Under the pieces are notes generated by a model, which did no database searches, was not told the DNA's origin, and saw only the letters and a program-made list of their open reading frames with translations. DNA of 64,000 nucleotides from Corynebacterium macginleyi. Lineage in GTDB: Bacteria; Actinomycetota; Actinomycetes; Mycobacteriales; Mycobacteriaceae. Below, piece by piece: positions 1 through 7,607 of this stretch. Each line of letters opens with the position of its first letter. The first letter of the stretch is position 1. The position numbers were made by a program, and so were the translations under genes. Location of the stretch: NCBI RefSeq assembly GCF_003688935.1, contig NZ_REGE01000012.1:1-64000 (forward strand), read 5' to 3'.

Positions 1-185
1 AGCCCGGAAGGCGGTGGCTCGCTGGATTGAGATTGTCTACAACCGGCGTCGTCGCCACTCGTCCATCGGGATGGTAAGCCCCGTCGATTTCGAAGCCCAG
101 CTCGCTGATCAAAATTGTAATAAGAAAACCGCTGCTTAACCCCTAAGCAGCTTAACAACGTGTCCACGATTTGCGGGCAACCCCA
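1..185 (+). mobile_element. IS3-family insertion sequence, right end only
   Basis: The window opens inside an insertion sequence. What is visible is the last 45 codons of a DDE transposase followed by about 46 bases of non-coding end. The likely terminus is near 185, where the sequence runs GTGTCCACGATTTGCGGGCAACCCCA and stops in CA, as IS3-family ends do. Downstream of 185 a membrane-protein reading frame begins abruptly without a start codon, which marks the insertion point. The left end and any target duplication lie outside the window, so the exact boundary is inferred. Confidence 0.7.
2..139 (+). CDS. IS3-family transposase, C-terminal fragment (cut by window edge)
   Basis: The visible 45 residues read ARKAVARWIEIVYNRRRRHS and so on, ending in SIGMVSPVDFEAQL plus a short tail. 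The W-I-x-x-Y-N-x-x-R-x-H-S-S-I-G pattern followed by P-x-x-F is the hallmark of the extreme C-terminus of the IS3-type integrase core, just after the catalytic glutamate. The N-terminal part, the DDE residues and any programmed frameshift lie upstream of the window. The stop codon TAA is at 137-139 and the IS end follows within 50 bases. The family call is firm; the element's name is not known. Confidence 0.8.
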   Translation, partial: ARKAVARWIEIVYNRRRRHSSIGMVSPVDFEAQLADQNCNKKTAA

Positions 186-472
186 ATACTCGGTGGATCG
201 GGCAGCTCTTTCTTGTTCTTTTCGCCGGAGTTAGTTTTGCTGGGTTGCTATTCCGAGACTCACTAAGCGCGGGACAAATTTTAACAGCGTCGATGACACT
301 GGTTGCGTCATTTTCCGCACTGTTCGGTGTGAGACTTACTCTTCGTGACAAAGCGTTGGATGAGTGGTGGAAGACATCTCAGTGGATATTGGGTCAATTG
401 ATTGGTGAGGTGGATGAGGAAGATAAAAAAGTGCTCTTGCGGTTACTCCAAACTCATTTGCAGCACCGCTGA
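185..472 (+). pseudogene. Membrane protein fragment truncated by the IS element
   Basis: An open frame runs directly from the IS end to a TGA stop at 470-472. It reads NTRWIGQLFLVLFAGVSFAG and then LLFRDSLSAG, continuing with a second hydrophobic stretch around SMTLVASFSALFG and an acidic, charged C-terminus (GEVDEEDKKVLLRL). It therefore shows two predicted membrane segments and a cytoplasmic tail but has no start codon with a ribosome site at the IS junction. A TTG at 245 is the first possible start but lies in the middle of the first hydrophobic segment. I read it as the C-terminal remnant of a small membrane protein whose 5' part was removed or displaced by the insertion. The family is not recognised. 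Confidence 0.55.
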
Positions 473-552
473 AACGGAAAAGGGATCATGACGCGACTTT
501 AGATGTAATGGCTGATCTGTTAAATAAATGGGATCATCACCAGTGACATGCC

Positions 553-561
553 TGCTAAAAT
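553..561 (+). promoter_or_regulatory. Extended -10 promoter of the 59-residue ORF
   Basis: TGCTAAAAT is an extended -10 element (TGn plus TAAAAT at 556-561). It lies 27 bases before the start codon at 589 and 14 bases before the strong ribosome site AAAGGAGG. No convincing -35 hexamer is visible at the right distance, which is common for extended -10 promoters. Confidence 0.4.
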
Positions 562-588
562 CTAGGTTACGAGACAAAGGAGGACACT

Positions 589-768
589 ATGCGTACCTTT
601 CAACGTAAACGTGTAAAGCGCGACAGGGCAGGTAATTCTGTCTTTGAGAAATCGGATGATTCAGTGTTGCGTTTGGCGCGCCTCATTGTAAGCGAGAGCG
701 AGAATGCAAATGATTATCCTCGTGCGTACCAGCTTGTCCAAGAGGCTTCGAAAAAGACTGTGGCGTAG
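589..768 (+). CDS. Small basic protein of unknown function (59 aa)
   Basis: ATG at 589 is preceded by a near-perfect ribosome site, AAAGGAGG at 576-583, with 5-6 bases of spacing, and by an extended -10 promoter. The product begins with a strongly basic stretch (MRTFQRKRVKRDRAG) and continues as a mixed-charge segment (LARLIVSESENANDYPRAYQ) that looks helical. There is no signal peptide or membrane segment. The basic start could bind nucleic acid, but no family is recognised and no function is assigned. It sits between an IS-truncated gene and a terminator at 958, so it may be accessory. The excellent translation signals are the main reason to accept it. Confidence 0.6.
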   Translation: MRTFQRKRVKRDRAGNSVFEKSDDSVLRLARLIVSESENANDYPRAYQLVQEASKKTVA

Positions 769-1221
769 CGACGGAAGTTAGTCAGTATTCTACGAACAGT
801 CGCACCGAATACTCAGTTCATGTTTGGGAATCAAGATCTATCTGAGAGCAGCTATTTTCGTGCTTTCTGGTGCAAGCTCTGAAATTCTGTGGGCTAGGGG
901 TATTAGCAGGTCAGGGGTTCAGGCTGGTGGGGGAGTTTCGTGAAAGTGCCATATATTGGCTGCGAGCTTCACCGCTCGCAGCCTTTTCTTTTGCCATTTT
1001 CTTTCTGCGTTTCCCGAGGCTAGAGAAATAGATTACGCGGCGTTTGAACGGCTCTGGCTGGGCCACATGGAACATCGCGTTCTGGGTGCACGGGGCGAGG
1101 AGGGGCATCGGAAAGCACTTGTGGTAGTCGCAGTCCGCCCTTCGCGCTCACGGGGTCAGCGGGAATGGGGGCTGGGTTAGCGGCCCGTGAGCGCCAACAG
1201 AGGGGAATGGGTCCACCGCTG
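769..1221. other. Gene-poor stretch with one hairpin and an intrinsic terminator
   Basis: No convincing gene is seen here. At 784-813 an inverted repeat AGTATTC...GAATACT (7 bp arms, 16-base loop) follows the small ORF directly, and an intrinsic terminator ends the stretch at 958-992. The 190 bases between could be a long 3' untranslated region or a small RNA. From 993 to 1221 several overlapping frames exist on both strands, but none has a ribosome site or recognisable protein. Confidence 0.4.
958..992 (+). terminator. Rho-independent terminator
   Basis: GGCTGCGAG / CTCGCAGCC forms a 9-bp stem with an 8-base loop, followed by TTTTCTTTT. It faces rightward and ends whatever transcript comes from the 589-768 gene, about 190 bases downstream of its stop. 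Confidence 0.8.
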
Positions 1222-1262
1222 CAAAAAGGACGCCCAGCGAGCCTCTCAGGCTGCACTGGGCG
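1222..1262 (-). terminator. Terminator of the YhgE/Pip operon
   Basis: Read on the minus strand, CGCCCAG...CTGGGCG encloses an inner AGCCT/AGGCT pairing and is followed by CCTTTTTGC. It lies about 20 bases after the stop of the YhgE gene ending at 1284, so it closes the two-gene minus-strand operon. Confidence 0.8.
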
Positions 1263-1283
1263 GTGAATGTAGGTGGGGGGAGG

Positions 1284-3473
1284 CTATGCCATGACCTTCG
1301 TCTTCTTAATCGCCTTTTGGAGCCGCTTGTGATAGTTGTCCATGGCGGGGCGCAGGAATAGGCCGAGGATGAGCGCCGGGATGGTAAAGAGGAGGAGCAT
1401 GCCGAGCTCGCGGAAGATATCGGCCTCGTAAATGCCGGCGATGGCGCTGCGGAACGCGTCGATACTGTAGGTGGCTGGCAGCCACGGACTGACATTTTGG
1501 AACCATTCCGGAAGCAACGGCAGGGGATAGGCGCCGCCGGAACCGGAAACTTGGATGACTAAGAGCAGAACCGTGAGGGCCTTGCCTGCGCTATCGAATG
1601 TGATAACCAGTGAATATACTATCAACATAAACACTAGTGAGATTATCCATGAGGCAAAGAGCATCATGAATGGGTGTTCCGGTTCGATCTCCACGAAGAA
1701 AATCAGACTGAGAACCACGAGGGTGGCTTGGGTTATGCCGATGAGCCCAAATGTAAGGAAGCGGCCCAAGAAGATTTGGTTCCTGGTGAACTGATTTTTC
1801 TTTTCGATGTCTTCGTTCTTCTTCAAGTATTTGCGCTCGGCGTTGGTATGCACCAGCACGCAGGCAAGCAGGGCGCCCACCCAGAGGGAGAGCGTTAAGT
1901 AGAACGGCGTCATGCCAACGCCGAAGGCAGCAACCTCGTAGATGGGATGCCGGTCTACATTGACCGGTGAGGCGATGCGGGAGGCTAGTAGCTCAGGGTC
2001 ATCGCCGATGAGATCAGCGAGCTGGCTAAGGTCGCCGCCGGCGCGGATTTCTTCGATCTTTCGACTGAGCTCACCAAAGCGGGCGGCCTGTTGTTGCAAA
2101 GTACCGGATAGACCGGCGGTCAGATCGCGAGCCCGCACGAGGGTGTCGTTGTCATTAGAAATGGTAGTGCGGATGCCTGTGATATCGCGCTTTACCGCAT
2201 CAATATCGCTGGCAACCAGTCTCACGCTATCCCCTAAGGCCACTAGCTGTGGCTTAAGCTTAGCGTTATAAGATTTGCGGGCGTTTCCCACAGCCTGCTT
2301 GGCGCTGGCAATCGCTTCTTGCGTTTGTTGTCTGGACTCTTGGGAGTTGCGGCCATCTTCAATGTTATTGGCAGTAGACGTCAAGGAATCGTATAGCGCA
2401 TTGCTTTGGGCAATGCTGGCATCTATGTGACTCATCACTGCCCTGTAGCCCGCCGCTACAGGGCCGGGAAGATTGACCTTATTGGCTTTGTTCTGGATGC
2501 TGTTTTTGACGCCTTGGAAGGCAGCGGTTTGTTGTCCTACGCGGTCTGCGGCAGTGCGGAAGGTCTGGGCGGTTTGCGCTGAGGTGGCACTGGCATTGTT
2601 CAGCAATTCCTCGATTTGTGAGGATAGGACCTCGTAGCTTTGCTGCGTTGCGGCAAGGGACGCATCCAAGGAATCAGTGGATTTAGCCAGGGCGGATTTG
2701 AGGATGTCTATCGGGGACTGGCCCTTGTCGTTCGTAGTGCTGGATGCTTGGTTTCCGGCCTCGTTCAGGATATTTTTAGCAGCATGGGTCAGCGGAATGG
2801 TGGAATCTACCAGGTTGCTTAGCGCCATAACCGTGCCAGAGGCTGCATCGAGCCGGGACTGTACCGCGGTGACGCGGTGGTGCACGTTATTGAGCGCGGC
2901 TTGGGTGTCACCTTCGGCTAAGTACTGGTCTAGCGAGGAAATGACCCCGAGGCCTACATTAGACACAACGCGGGTAAAAGACTCATCGATCTTCTCTATC
3001 ACACCGGTAGCGCTGCGTTGGGTAATCGTGGTCGACAGCGCATTCTTTTTCTCATTGGTATAGAGATTAAGCTTGCTCGGCTCGGTTCCTTCCACGTAAA
3101 AGGTCAGGAGGTTGGAGCTAAAATCCTTAGGCAAAATGATGCCGGCGTAGTATTCGCCGGATTTGGTGCCCTCTATGGCATCTTCGCTATTGGTCAGAAC
3201 CCAGTTGATCTCATCGTTGCGGCTGAGCTGGGATAAAACCTCATCGGCTAAGTTGAGCTTGAGCGAAGCCAGGTCGCTTTGGTGGCCCTCATCCTCACTG
3301 GCGACGGCGATTTTTAATTGCTTGGTATTGGCAAACGGGTCCCAGCTGGCGAGCGCGTTAAAGGTGGTAAAAAGCAACGGGATAATGGCGAGACCGAAGA
3401 TGATGACGGCGGTCATTACGTTGCCACGGATGGCCTTGAGGTCATCGCGGAGAATGGTCAGGATATTGTTCAT
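1284..3473 (-). CDS. YhgE/Pip family membrane protein (distal gene of pair)
   Basis: This 729-residue protein has the YhgE/Pip (phage infection protein) architecture. One membrane segment lies near residues 20-42 (VMTAVIIFGLAIIPLLFTTF) and is followed by the conserved SWDPFANTKQLKIAVASEDEG segment. A long Ala/Ser/Gln/Asn-rich coiled-coil ectodomain occupies roughly residues 190-500. The C-terminal ABC-2-like block of about five helices (residues 515-710) contains SGSGGAYPLPLLPEWFQ. The family is related to ABC-2 exporter permeases, and members act in phage adsorption, type VII secretion or export; the substrate here is unknown. The start ATG overlaps the stop of the upstream paralogue by four bases (ATGA), implying translational coupling and probably a joint complex. 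Confidence 0.85.
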   Translation of the reverse strand: MNNILTILRDDLKAIRGNVMTAVIIFGLAIIPLLFTTFNALASWDPFANTKQLKIAVASEDEGHQSDLASLKLNLADEVLSQLSRNDEINWVLTNSEDAIEGTKSGEYYAGIILPKDFSSNLLTFYVEGTEPSKLNLYTNEKKNALSTTITQRSATGVIEKIDESFTRVVSNVGLGVISSLDQYLAEGDTQAALNNVHHRVTAVQSRLDAASGTVMALSNLVDSTIPLTHAAKNILNEAGNQASSTTNDKGQSPIDILKSALAKSTDSLDASLAATQQSYEVLSSQIEELLNNASATSAQTAQTFRTAADRVGQQTAAFQGVKNSIQNKANKVNLPGPVAAGYRAVMSHIDASIAQSNALYDSLTSTANNIEDGRNSQESRQQTQEAIASAKQAVGNARKSYNAKLKPQLVALGDSVRLVASDIDAVKRDITGIRTTISNDNDTLVRARDLTAGLSGTLQQQAARFGELSRKIEEIRAGGDLSQLADLIGDDPELLASRIASPVNVDRHPIYEVAAFGVGMTPFYLTLSLWVGALLACVLVHTNAERKYLKKNEDIEKKNQFTRNQIFLGRFLTFGLIGITQATLVVLSLIFFVEIEPEHPFMMLFASWIISLVFMLIVYSLVITFDSAGKALTVLLLVIQVSGSGGAYPLPLLPEWFQNVSPWLPATYSIDAFRSAIAGIYEADIFRELGMLLLFTIPALILGLFLRPAMDNYHKRLQKAIKKTKVMA

Positions 3474-6142
3474 GACGGATCTCCCTTTTGAGATGCATCG
3501 CCGTCGGCGGCGGGACTATCTGTGGCATCGGCCGGTGATTGGGGGGTAGAAGATATTTTGGCATGTTTATCCGACCGGACATCTTCTAGCCGATGTTGAT
3601 TGGAGTTTTGGCGTTGATGGTCGAGGTGCTGCTGGATTTCTTCATCGCTGAGAGCCGCGAGGCGCGTGTCGTGCGCGATGCTTTGTTTAACGTATTCCAG
3701 CGAACAAATGACGGCGACTGCCAAAAGCGCCACGAGGCAAGCAATGCCAAAAAATATCGCCTTTTGATCCGGTATTAAACGGGAGAGAATCACGAGCGCG
3801 AAGAGTAAAGCCAGCCCAATGGCGATGGTGAGCTTCATTAACTGTGAATAGTTCTTCCGGGCTGTCACCCATTTGGTGTCCAAGCTCCTTTGGTAGCCAT
3901 CGCGGTCCGCAGAGGCATACAGGAGATCGGTGAAGCGGTAGCGGCTGCCAACCAAATGGACCTGTTCGTGGATAACGAGCCCGCCCTTGGCCAGCTCGTC
4001 ATTGACCAGCATCGTGACGTTTGATAACCCGCGCCTTAAGAAGGTGCCCATGAGATAGGCGACGACTGCCATGCCGGTCAGTGCAGCGAGATCGCGGATG
4101 TAGTGGGCGCCGTAGAATCCACCCACCGTCTCGCGCATCGCGCCGATGCCATAGGTAAAGGGCAAGAAGGGGTGAACGGCGCGGAAGAAGTCCGGTGTCA
4201 TCTCGATGGGATATAGGCCCGATGCACCGGGAATTTGAATAAAGGCAAGGACGACCGCTATACCGCGGCCCACATGGCCGAATGTTGAAACAAGGCCATA
4301 AGTAATGCTGAGGTAGCACAGGCTGATGAACACAGAGGTAAGGACATAAGCGCTAGCGCTGACGTGCTCGACGCCGATGACCAAGTTACCGATGGAGACG
4401 ATAAGCGCCTGGGCAATAGCAAAAAAGCTGAGGAGCAAAAAGCGCGAAAAATACGCCTTGCTGACGGTGAGGTCCCGACGGCCCTGCGGGTCAACCTCGG
4501 CACGGAAAATGATCAGTAGCATGAAGGCGCCGATCCACAGGGTGAGGTTGATAAACAGTGAAGACATACCGGAGCCGTAGTGCGTGACAGGGAAGACCGC
4601 GTGGTTGTCCATCTTTGCGGGTGAGGAGAGGAAGGAAGAAATGTGATCTGTATCAAGACCATTGACGGATTTCAGCACGGTGTTGTTATTAGCAGTGTTG
4701 CTCAAGGCAATGACATCGGTTCGTGCGGAGCGCAGGCCTTCCTCGATGCGGTCCAGATCGACCGAGAAGCGTTTTACCACCTCTTGGGCGTGGGGCAGCT
4801 GCTCGTTGATACCCCCGAGAAGCCCATCCGTTTGTCCCACTAGCGCTTTTTGGCTGTTGAGGGAGGCAGATAGTCGTCCGGCGGTAGCGGAGACATTAGA
4901 GAGCGCGGAATTGAGCTGAGGTAGGCCGTTGGCCACGTCATCGCGCAGTCTGAGGGAATCATCGCGGGCTTGGGCTGCCATGGAATTGAGCAATTCCGAG
5001 GTTTTATTCAGCGAATCAAGGGTGGCATTGGTATTGCTATTGAGAGAATCCAGCTCTCCTAGCACCGCGCGGTTTTGGTTGTTGCGCTCGCGCAATTCAG
5101 AGACCGACTGTTGAATTTGCTGGGTTAGCTCTGGAGGAAGTGCCGGTAGGGTAGCAACACTGGCTAATTTGTCGATGGCCTGGTCGGCTTGGCCGAGGAT
5201 TCCCCGGGCGCCGTCTGTAGCGGCATCGACACGGTTGAGAGCACCGCTTAACTTACCGGTGGCAGAACCGATACTGGCGTTGGCGTTCGCGGTGCCATCG
5301 GCAAGCGCGGTGGTGCCTTGGATATAGGCGGTGGTGGCATCGTCGGCGAAGGAAGTTACTTCTCTTTGTACCTCGTCGGTCAAGGCGGTGACCTGGTTTA
5401 GGGCCTGCTGGGCATGATCAATCGTAGTCCGTACTGAGCCGAGGGACTTGCGAGCCTGCGCGATGGTGGGGCGAGCATTATTGATAGTGGCGTTGATATC
5501 CGCTAGGGAATTGCGGGAATTGGCCACGGTATCGGCGGTTGTTGCGAAGGAATTTGCGGTGTTACCCGCGGTGCTACTTATCCTATCGCTGAGTTCGCTG
5601 CCGGATTTCCGCAGCTCGGTGGATACTGATTTCGCTACGCTTTCATTAAAGGTCGCGCTAATCGTGGTCTCAAGAATTGAGGAACCAGTGTCAGTAACCT
5701 TGGGGGCAATGGCGTTGATTTTCTCATTCACCTGGTATTCCAGCGTGGGCTGAGAGTAATTTCCTTCGAAGAGGCTGATGAAGTCAGAGGAGAAATCCTC
5801 CGGGACGGTAATCGAGGCAAAAACATCGCCGGACTTTACAGCATGTGCGGCTTCATCACGGTCCAAAAACTGCCAGCCGAGGTTGTCGTTGTTGTGCAGC
5901 TTTTTCATTATCTGCCCGCCCACGTCAATATTGCCGGTGAGATCTGATGAGGCACCCTTGTCCTCGTTCACCACGGCTACTTTAAGTTGTTCCGTATTTC
6001 CATAGGGATCCCAGAAACCGGAGATATTGACCCAAGAATATAAAGCAGGAGTAATCATCAAACCGATGAGAATCACCCAGACTTGCGGTGTCCGCCATAG
6101 GCGAACGAAGTCTTGGCGAAAAAGCTTCCAACTAGTAATCAC
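3470..6142 (-). CDS. YhgE/Pip family membrane protein, long form with extra C-terminal module
   Basis: An 890-residue paralogue of the next gene. It shows the same N-terminal helix and SGFWDPYGNTEQLKVAVVNE segment, a longer Ser/Asn/Ala-rich coiled-coil ectodomain (about residues 180-500), and an ABC-2-like helical block with GASGLYPIEMTPDFF. Unlike its partner it carries a further module after residue 700: a soluble stretch, two more membrane helices (TIAIGLALLFALVILSRLI and IFFGIACLVALLAVAVI) and a polar Gln/Asp/Ser-rich cytoplasmic tail. The start is GTG at 6142. A TACGGT hexamer lies 6 bases upstream, so the message may be leaderless. It probably heads a two-gene operon ending at 1222. Confidence 0.85.
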   Translation of the reverse strand: MITSWKLFRQDFVRLWRTPQVWVILIGLMITPALYSWVNISGFWDPYGNTEQLKVAVVNEDKGASSDLTGNIDVGGQIMKKLHNNDNLGWQFLDRDEAAHAVKSGDVFASITVPEDFSSDFISLFEGNYSQPTLEYQVNEKINAIAPKVTDTGSSILETTISATFNESVAKSVSTELRKSGSELSDRISSTAGNTANSFATTADTVANSRNSLADINATINNARPTIAQARKSLGSVRTTIDHAQQALNQVTALTDEVQREVTSFADDATTAYIQGTTALADGTANANASIGSATGKLSGALNRVDAATDGARGILGQADQAIDKLASVATLPALPPELTQQIQQSVSELRERNNQNRAVLGELDSLNSNTNATLDSLNKTSELLNSMAAQARDDSLRLRDDVANGLPQLNSALSNVSATAGRLSASLNSQKALVGQTDGLLGGINEQLPHAQEVVKRFSVDLDRIEEGLRSARTDVIALSNTANNNTVLKSVNGLDTDHISSFLSSPAKMDNHAVFPVTHYGSGMSSLFINLTLWIGAFMLLIIFRAEVDPQGRRDLTVSKAYFSRFLLLSFFAIAQALIVSIGNLVIGVEHVSASAYVLTSVFISLCYLSITYGLVSTFGHVGRGIAVVLAFIQIPGASGLYPIEMTPDFFRAVHPFLPFTYGIGAMRETVGGFYGAHYIRDLAALTGMAVVAYLMGTFLRRGLSNVTMLVNDELAKGGLVIHEQVHLVGSRYRFTDLLYASADRDGYQRSLDTKWVTARKNYSQLMKLTIAIGLALLFALVILSRLIPDQKAIFFGIACLVALLAVAVICSLEYVKQSIAHDTRLAALSDEEIQQHLDHQRQNSNQHRLEDVRSDKHAKISSTPQSPADATDSPAADGDASQKGDPS

Positions 6143-6293
6143 TCCAAAACCGTAGCACCGTAACGGTTCTAACCAATAGTCAAACAGACAGATTCCGCGA
6201 AATTGATAGCCTGGTTACCTTTGGGTTTCCGAGCACCGCGCACGAATGTGACTATGGTTAATAAAAGGTGAATTTAAGCTGGGTAAATGTGTG

Positions 6294-6344
6294 GAAAAGC
6301 GCCGCGGTAGTCCATGCGTCATAGCAGTGGATTAGCGCGGCGCT
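6294..6344 (-). terminator. Terminator of the His-rich gene
   Basis: On the minus strand AGCGCCGCG pairs with CGCGGCGCT; after one G-G mismatch TAGTCCA pairs with TGGATTA, giving about 16 base pairs, followed by TTTT. It starts 20 bases after the His-rich gene's stop. Confidence 0.85.
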
Positions 6345-6364
6345 CGGGTACTTGCCGTCGAGGC

Positions 6365-6658
6365 TTAGTGCTCGTCGTAGTGGTCGCCGTGAGCGGCGTG
6401 GCGGTGGCCGTCGTGCACGTAGTCGACGTGATCGCCGTGGGGGATGGCAACGTGGCCGCAGCCTTGCCCGTGGGTGTGGTCGCTATGCGCTTCAGCCTCT
6501 ATGTGATCGTTGGTCTCGCACTCGTCCCAGTGGCCTTCGTGCTCGCGGTGGATGTGGCCATCGTGTACGAAGTCGACGTGATCGCCGTGCGGGAAAGCGA
6601 CATGTCCGCAGCCTTCGCCGTGGGTGTGCTCGTGGTCGGTGTGGGTAGCGTGAGTCAT
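6365..6658 (-). CDS. Duplicated histidine-rich metal-binding protein (97 aa)
   Basis: About a quarter of the residues are histidine. The protein is two copies of one unit of about 45 residues. Each copy contains HTHG(E/Q)GCGHVA(F/I)PHGD followed by HVD(F/Y)VHDGH. The clustered His, Cys, Asp and Glu residues point to zinc, nickel or copper binding, either as storage, buffering or as a chaperone. Similar short proteins are common in corynebacteria, often loosely labelled zinc-transport proteins, but this one has no membrane segment and no signal peptide, so it is probably cytosolic. Two ATGs compete (6664 and 6658). The second sits 9 bases after the GAAAGGA ribosome site and is preferred. The upstream repeats are described separately. 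Confidence 0.8.
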   Translation of the reverse strand: MTHATHTDHEHTHGEGCGHVAFPHGDHVDFVHDGHIHREHEGHWDECETNDHIEAEAHSDHTHGQGCGHVAIPHGDHVDYVHDGHRHAAHGDHYDEH

Positions 6659-6696
6659 AATCATGAATCCTTTCTGCGCCGTGGTGTCAGGGAGTG

Positions 6697-6750
6697 ACTC
6701 TATTCGTTTTCACTCTGTTTTCATTAAATCATGTTTTCAGTACGGTTTCA
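6697..6750 (-). promoter_or_regulatory. Four-copy direct-repeat operator and -10 of the His-rich gene
   Basis: Read in the gene's direction, TGAAAAC-type heptamers occur four times: 6744-6750 (TGAAACC), 6733-6739, 6717-6723 and 6706-6712. Their spacing is 11, 16 and 11 bases. A TAGAGT hexamer (6697-6702) fits as the -10, so the repeats occupy the -35 region and just upstream. Pairs of 7-base direct repeats with an 11-base period are the usual binding pattern of OmpR/PhoB-class response regulators. The regulator itself is not in this window. Confidence 0.5.
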
Positions 6751-6812
6751 ATAGCGCGCGAGAGATTTTAAATATTTTTTCACAGGACGCAATGGGGTGG
6801 GGTTGGTGGAGG

Positions 6813-6852
6813 AAAAACACGACGCCCTGGGCCGGTGGGCGGCGCAGGGCGT
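6813..6852 (-). terminator. Terminator downstream of ltbR
   Basis: On the minus strand ACGCCCTG pairs with CAGGGCGT around a GC-rich loop, followed by CGTGTTTTTCC. It lies 20 bases after the ltbR stop codon. Confidence 0.8.
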
Positions 6853-6871
6853 TGGTGGGGTACTGGTGAGG

Positions 6872-7555
6872 TTAGAGTAGTTCCGAAAGTTCTCGGGCGG
6901 CGGAGGTAAGGAGGTGGGCGTACTTCTTAGCCGGCGAGGGGCGGAAGCGTTCGGCGGAACCGGAGATGGACAGCGCAGCGCGAAAAAAGCCGGAGGAATC
7001 AAAGACGGGGGCGGAAATGGAAGCCAAGCCAGCTTCGCGCTCCTCTATAGATTCGGCATAGCCTAGTCGGCGGGCGGTGTCTGCGTCGGCGGCGCTGAAG
7101 TGCGCGGTGTCAAGGGGGAAGTCTACGTAACCGGCAATGATGCGCGCTGCGGAACCGGAGGTAAGAGGCAGCCGTCGTCCCACCGGGACCACGTTGTGCA
7201 GGCCAGATTTTGGTTCGCGGGCGGCAATGCATGTGCGCGTGGTCCCCGTCAGCTCATAGAGCTGAATGGACTCACCGGTGCGATTGAGGAGTCGGTCCAT
7301 GATGGGACCCGCGACGTCGAGGATGTGGTCGCGGTTGCCTGGAAGCGCGGGGCCGGCCTTCCATTTTCCTTCAGGGGTCCGTACGAGGATGCGGTGTGCT
7401 TCTAACGCGGTCGCTAGCCGGTGCGTTGTTGCCCGAGGAAGCCCTGTGGTTTCGCATAATTCATTAAGGGTTGATGGATGGTTTGCGGCAGCCATCATGA
7501 TGGCCATTGCTCGGTCTAGTACCTTAATTCCGGAAACTGCGCTATACTCTCCCAT
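6872..7555 (-). CDS. ltbR: IclR-family transcriptional regulator LtbR
   Basis: The 227-residue protein has an N-terminal winged helix-turn-helix (about residues 8-70, with STLNELCETTGLPRATTHRL as the recognition region) and a C-terminal IclR effector domain. In C. glutamicum the orthologue represses leucine and tryptophan biosynthesis genes, and its divergent position next to leuCD is conserved in actinobacteria. The start chosen (MGEYSAVSG, 7555) matches the family N-terminus. It also lies 7 bases after a TAGATT -10, so the message is probably leaderless. The adjacent palindrome covers that -10 region, which suggests autoregulation along with control of leuCD. Longer upstream in-frame starts would cross the operator and are rejected. 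Confidence 0.9.
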   Translation of the reverse strand: MGEYSAVSGIKVLDRAMAIMMAAANHPSTLNELCETTGLPRATTHRLATALEAHRILVRTPEGKWKAGPALPGNRDHILDVAGPIMDRLLNRTGESIQLYELTGTTRTCIAAREPKSGLHNVVPVGRRLPLTSGSAARIIAGYVDFPLDTAHFSAADADTARRLGYAESIEEREAGLASISAPVFDSSGFFRAALSISGSAERFRPSPAKKYAHLLTSAARELSELL

Positions 7556-7559
7556 ATAA

Positions 7560-7590
7560 TGAAATCTACGTCCCAAATTATGAGATTTCA
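7560..7590. promoter_or_regulatory. Palindromic operator between ltbR and leuC
   Basis: TGAAATCT (7560-7567) and AGATTTCA (7583-7590) form a perfect inverted repeat with a 15-base spacer. The left arm overlaps the leaderless ltbR -10 (TAGATT, minus strand 7563-7568), and TATAAT at 7555-7560 could be the leuC -10. A site here could shut off both directions. LtbR is the obvious candidate by position; binding is inferred. Confidence 0.5.
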
Positions 7591-7607
7591 AGTGTGGAGT
7601 GATGTTT

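Noticed and set aside
956..1256. Overlapping open frames on both strands between the terminator at 958 and the YhgE operon
   Set aside because: No ribosome site, no family resemblance, and they cross two intrinsic terminators.
6314..6697. Long plus-strand frames opposite the His-rich gene (Val/Ala- and Arg-rich)
   Set aside because: They are antisense shadows of CAC/GAC-rich codons in the His-rich gene and cover its terminator.
6700..6740. Zur or Fur box before the His-rich gene
   Set aside because: The motifs are direct repeats with an 11-base period, not the inverted-repeat layout expected for those regulators.
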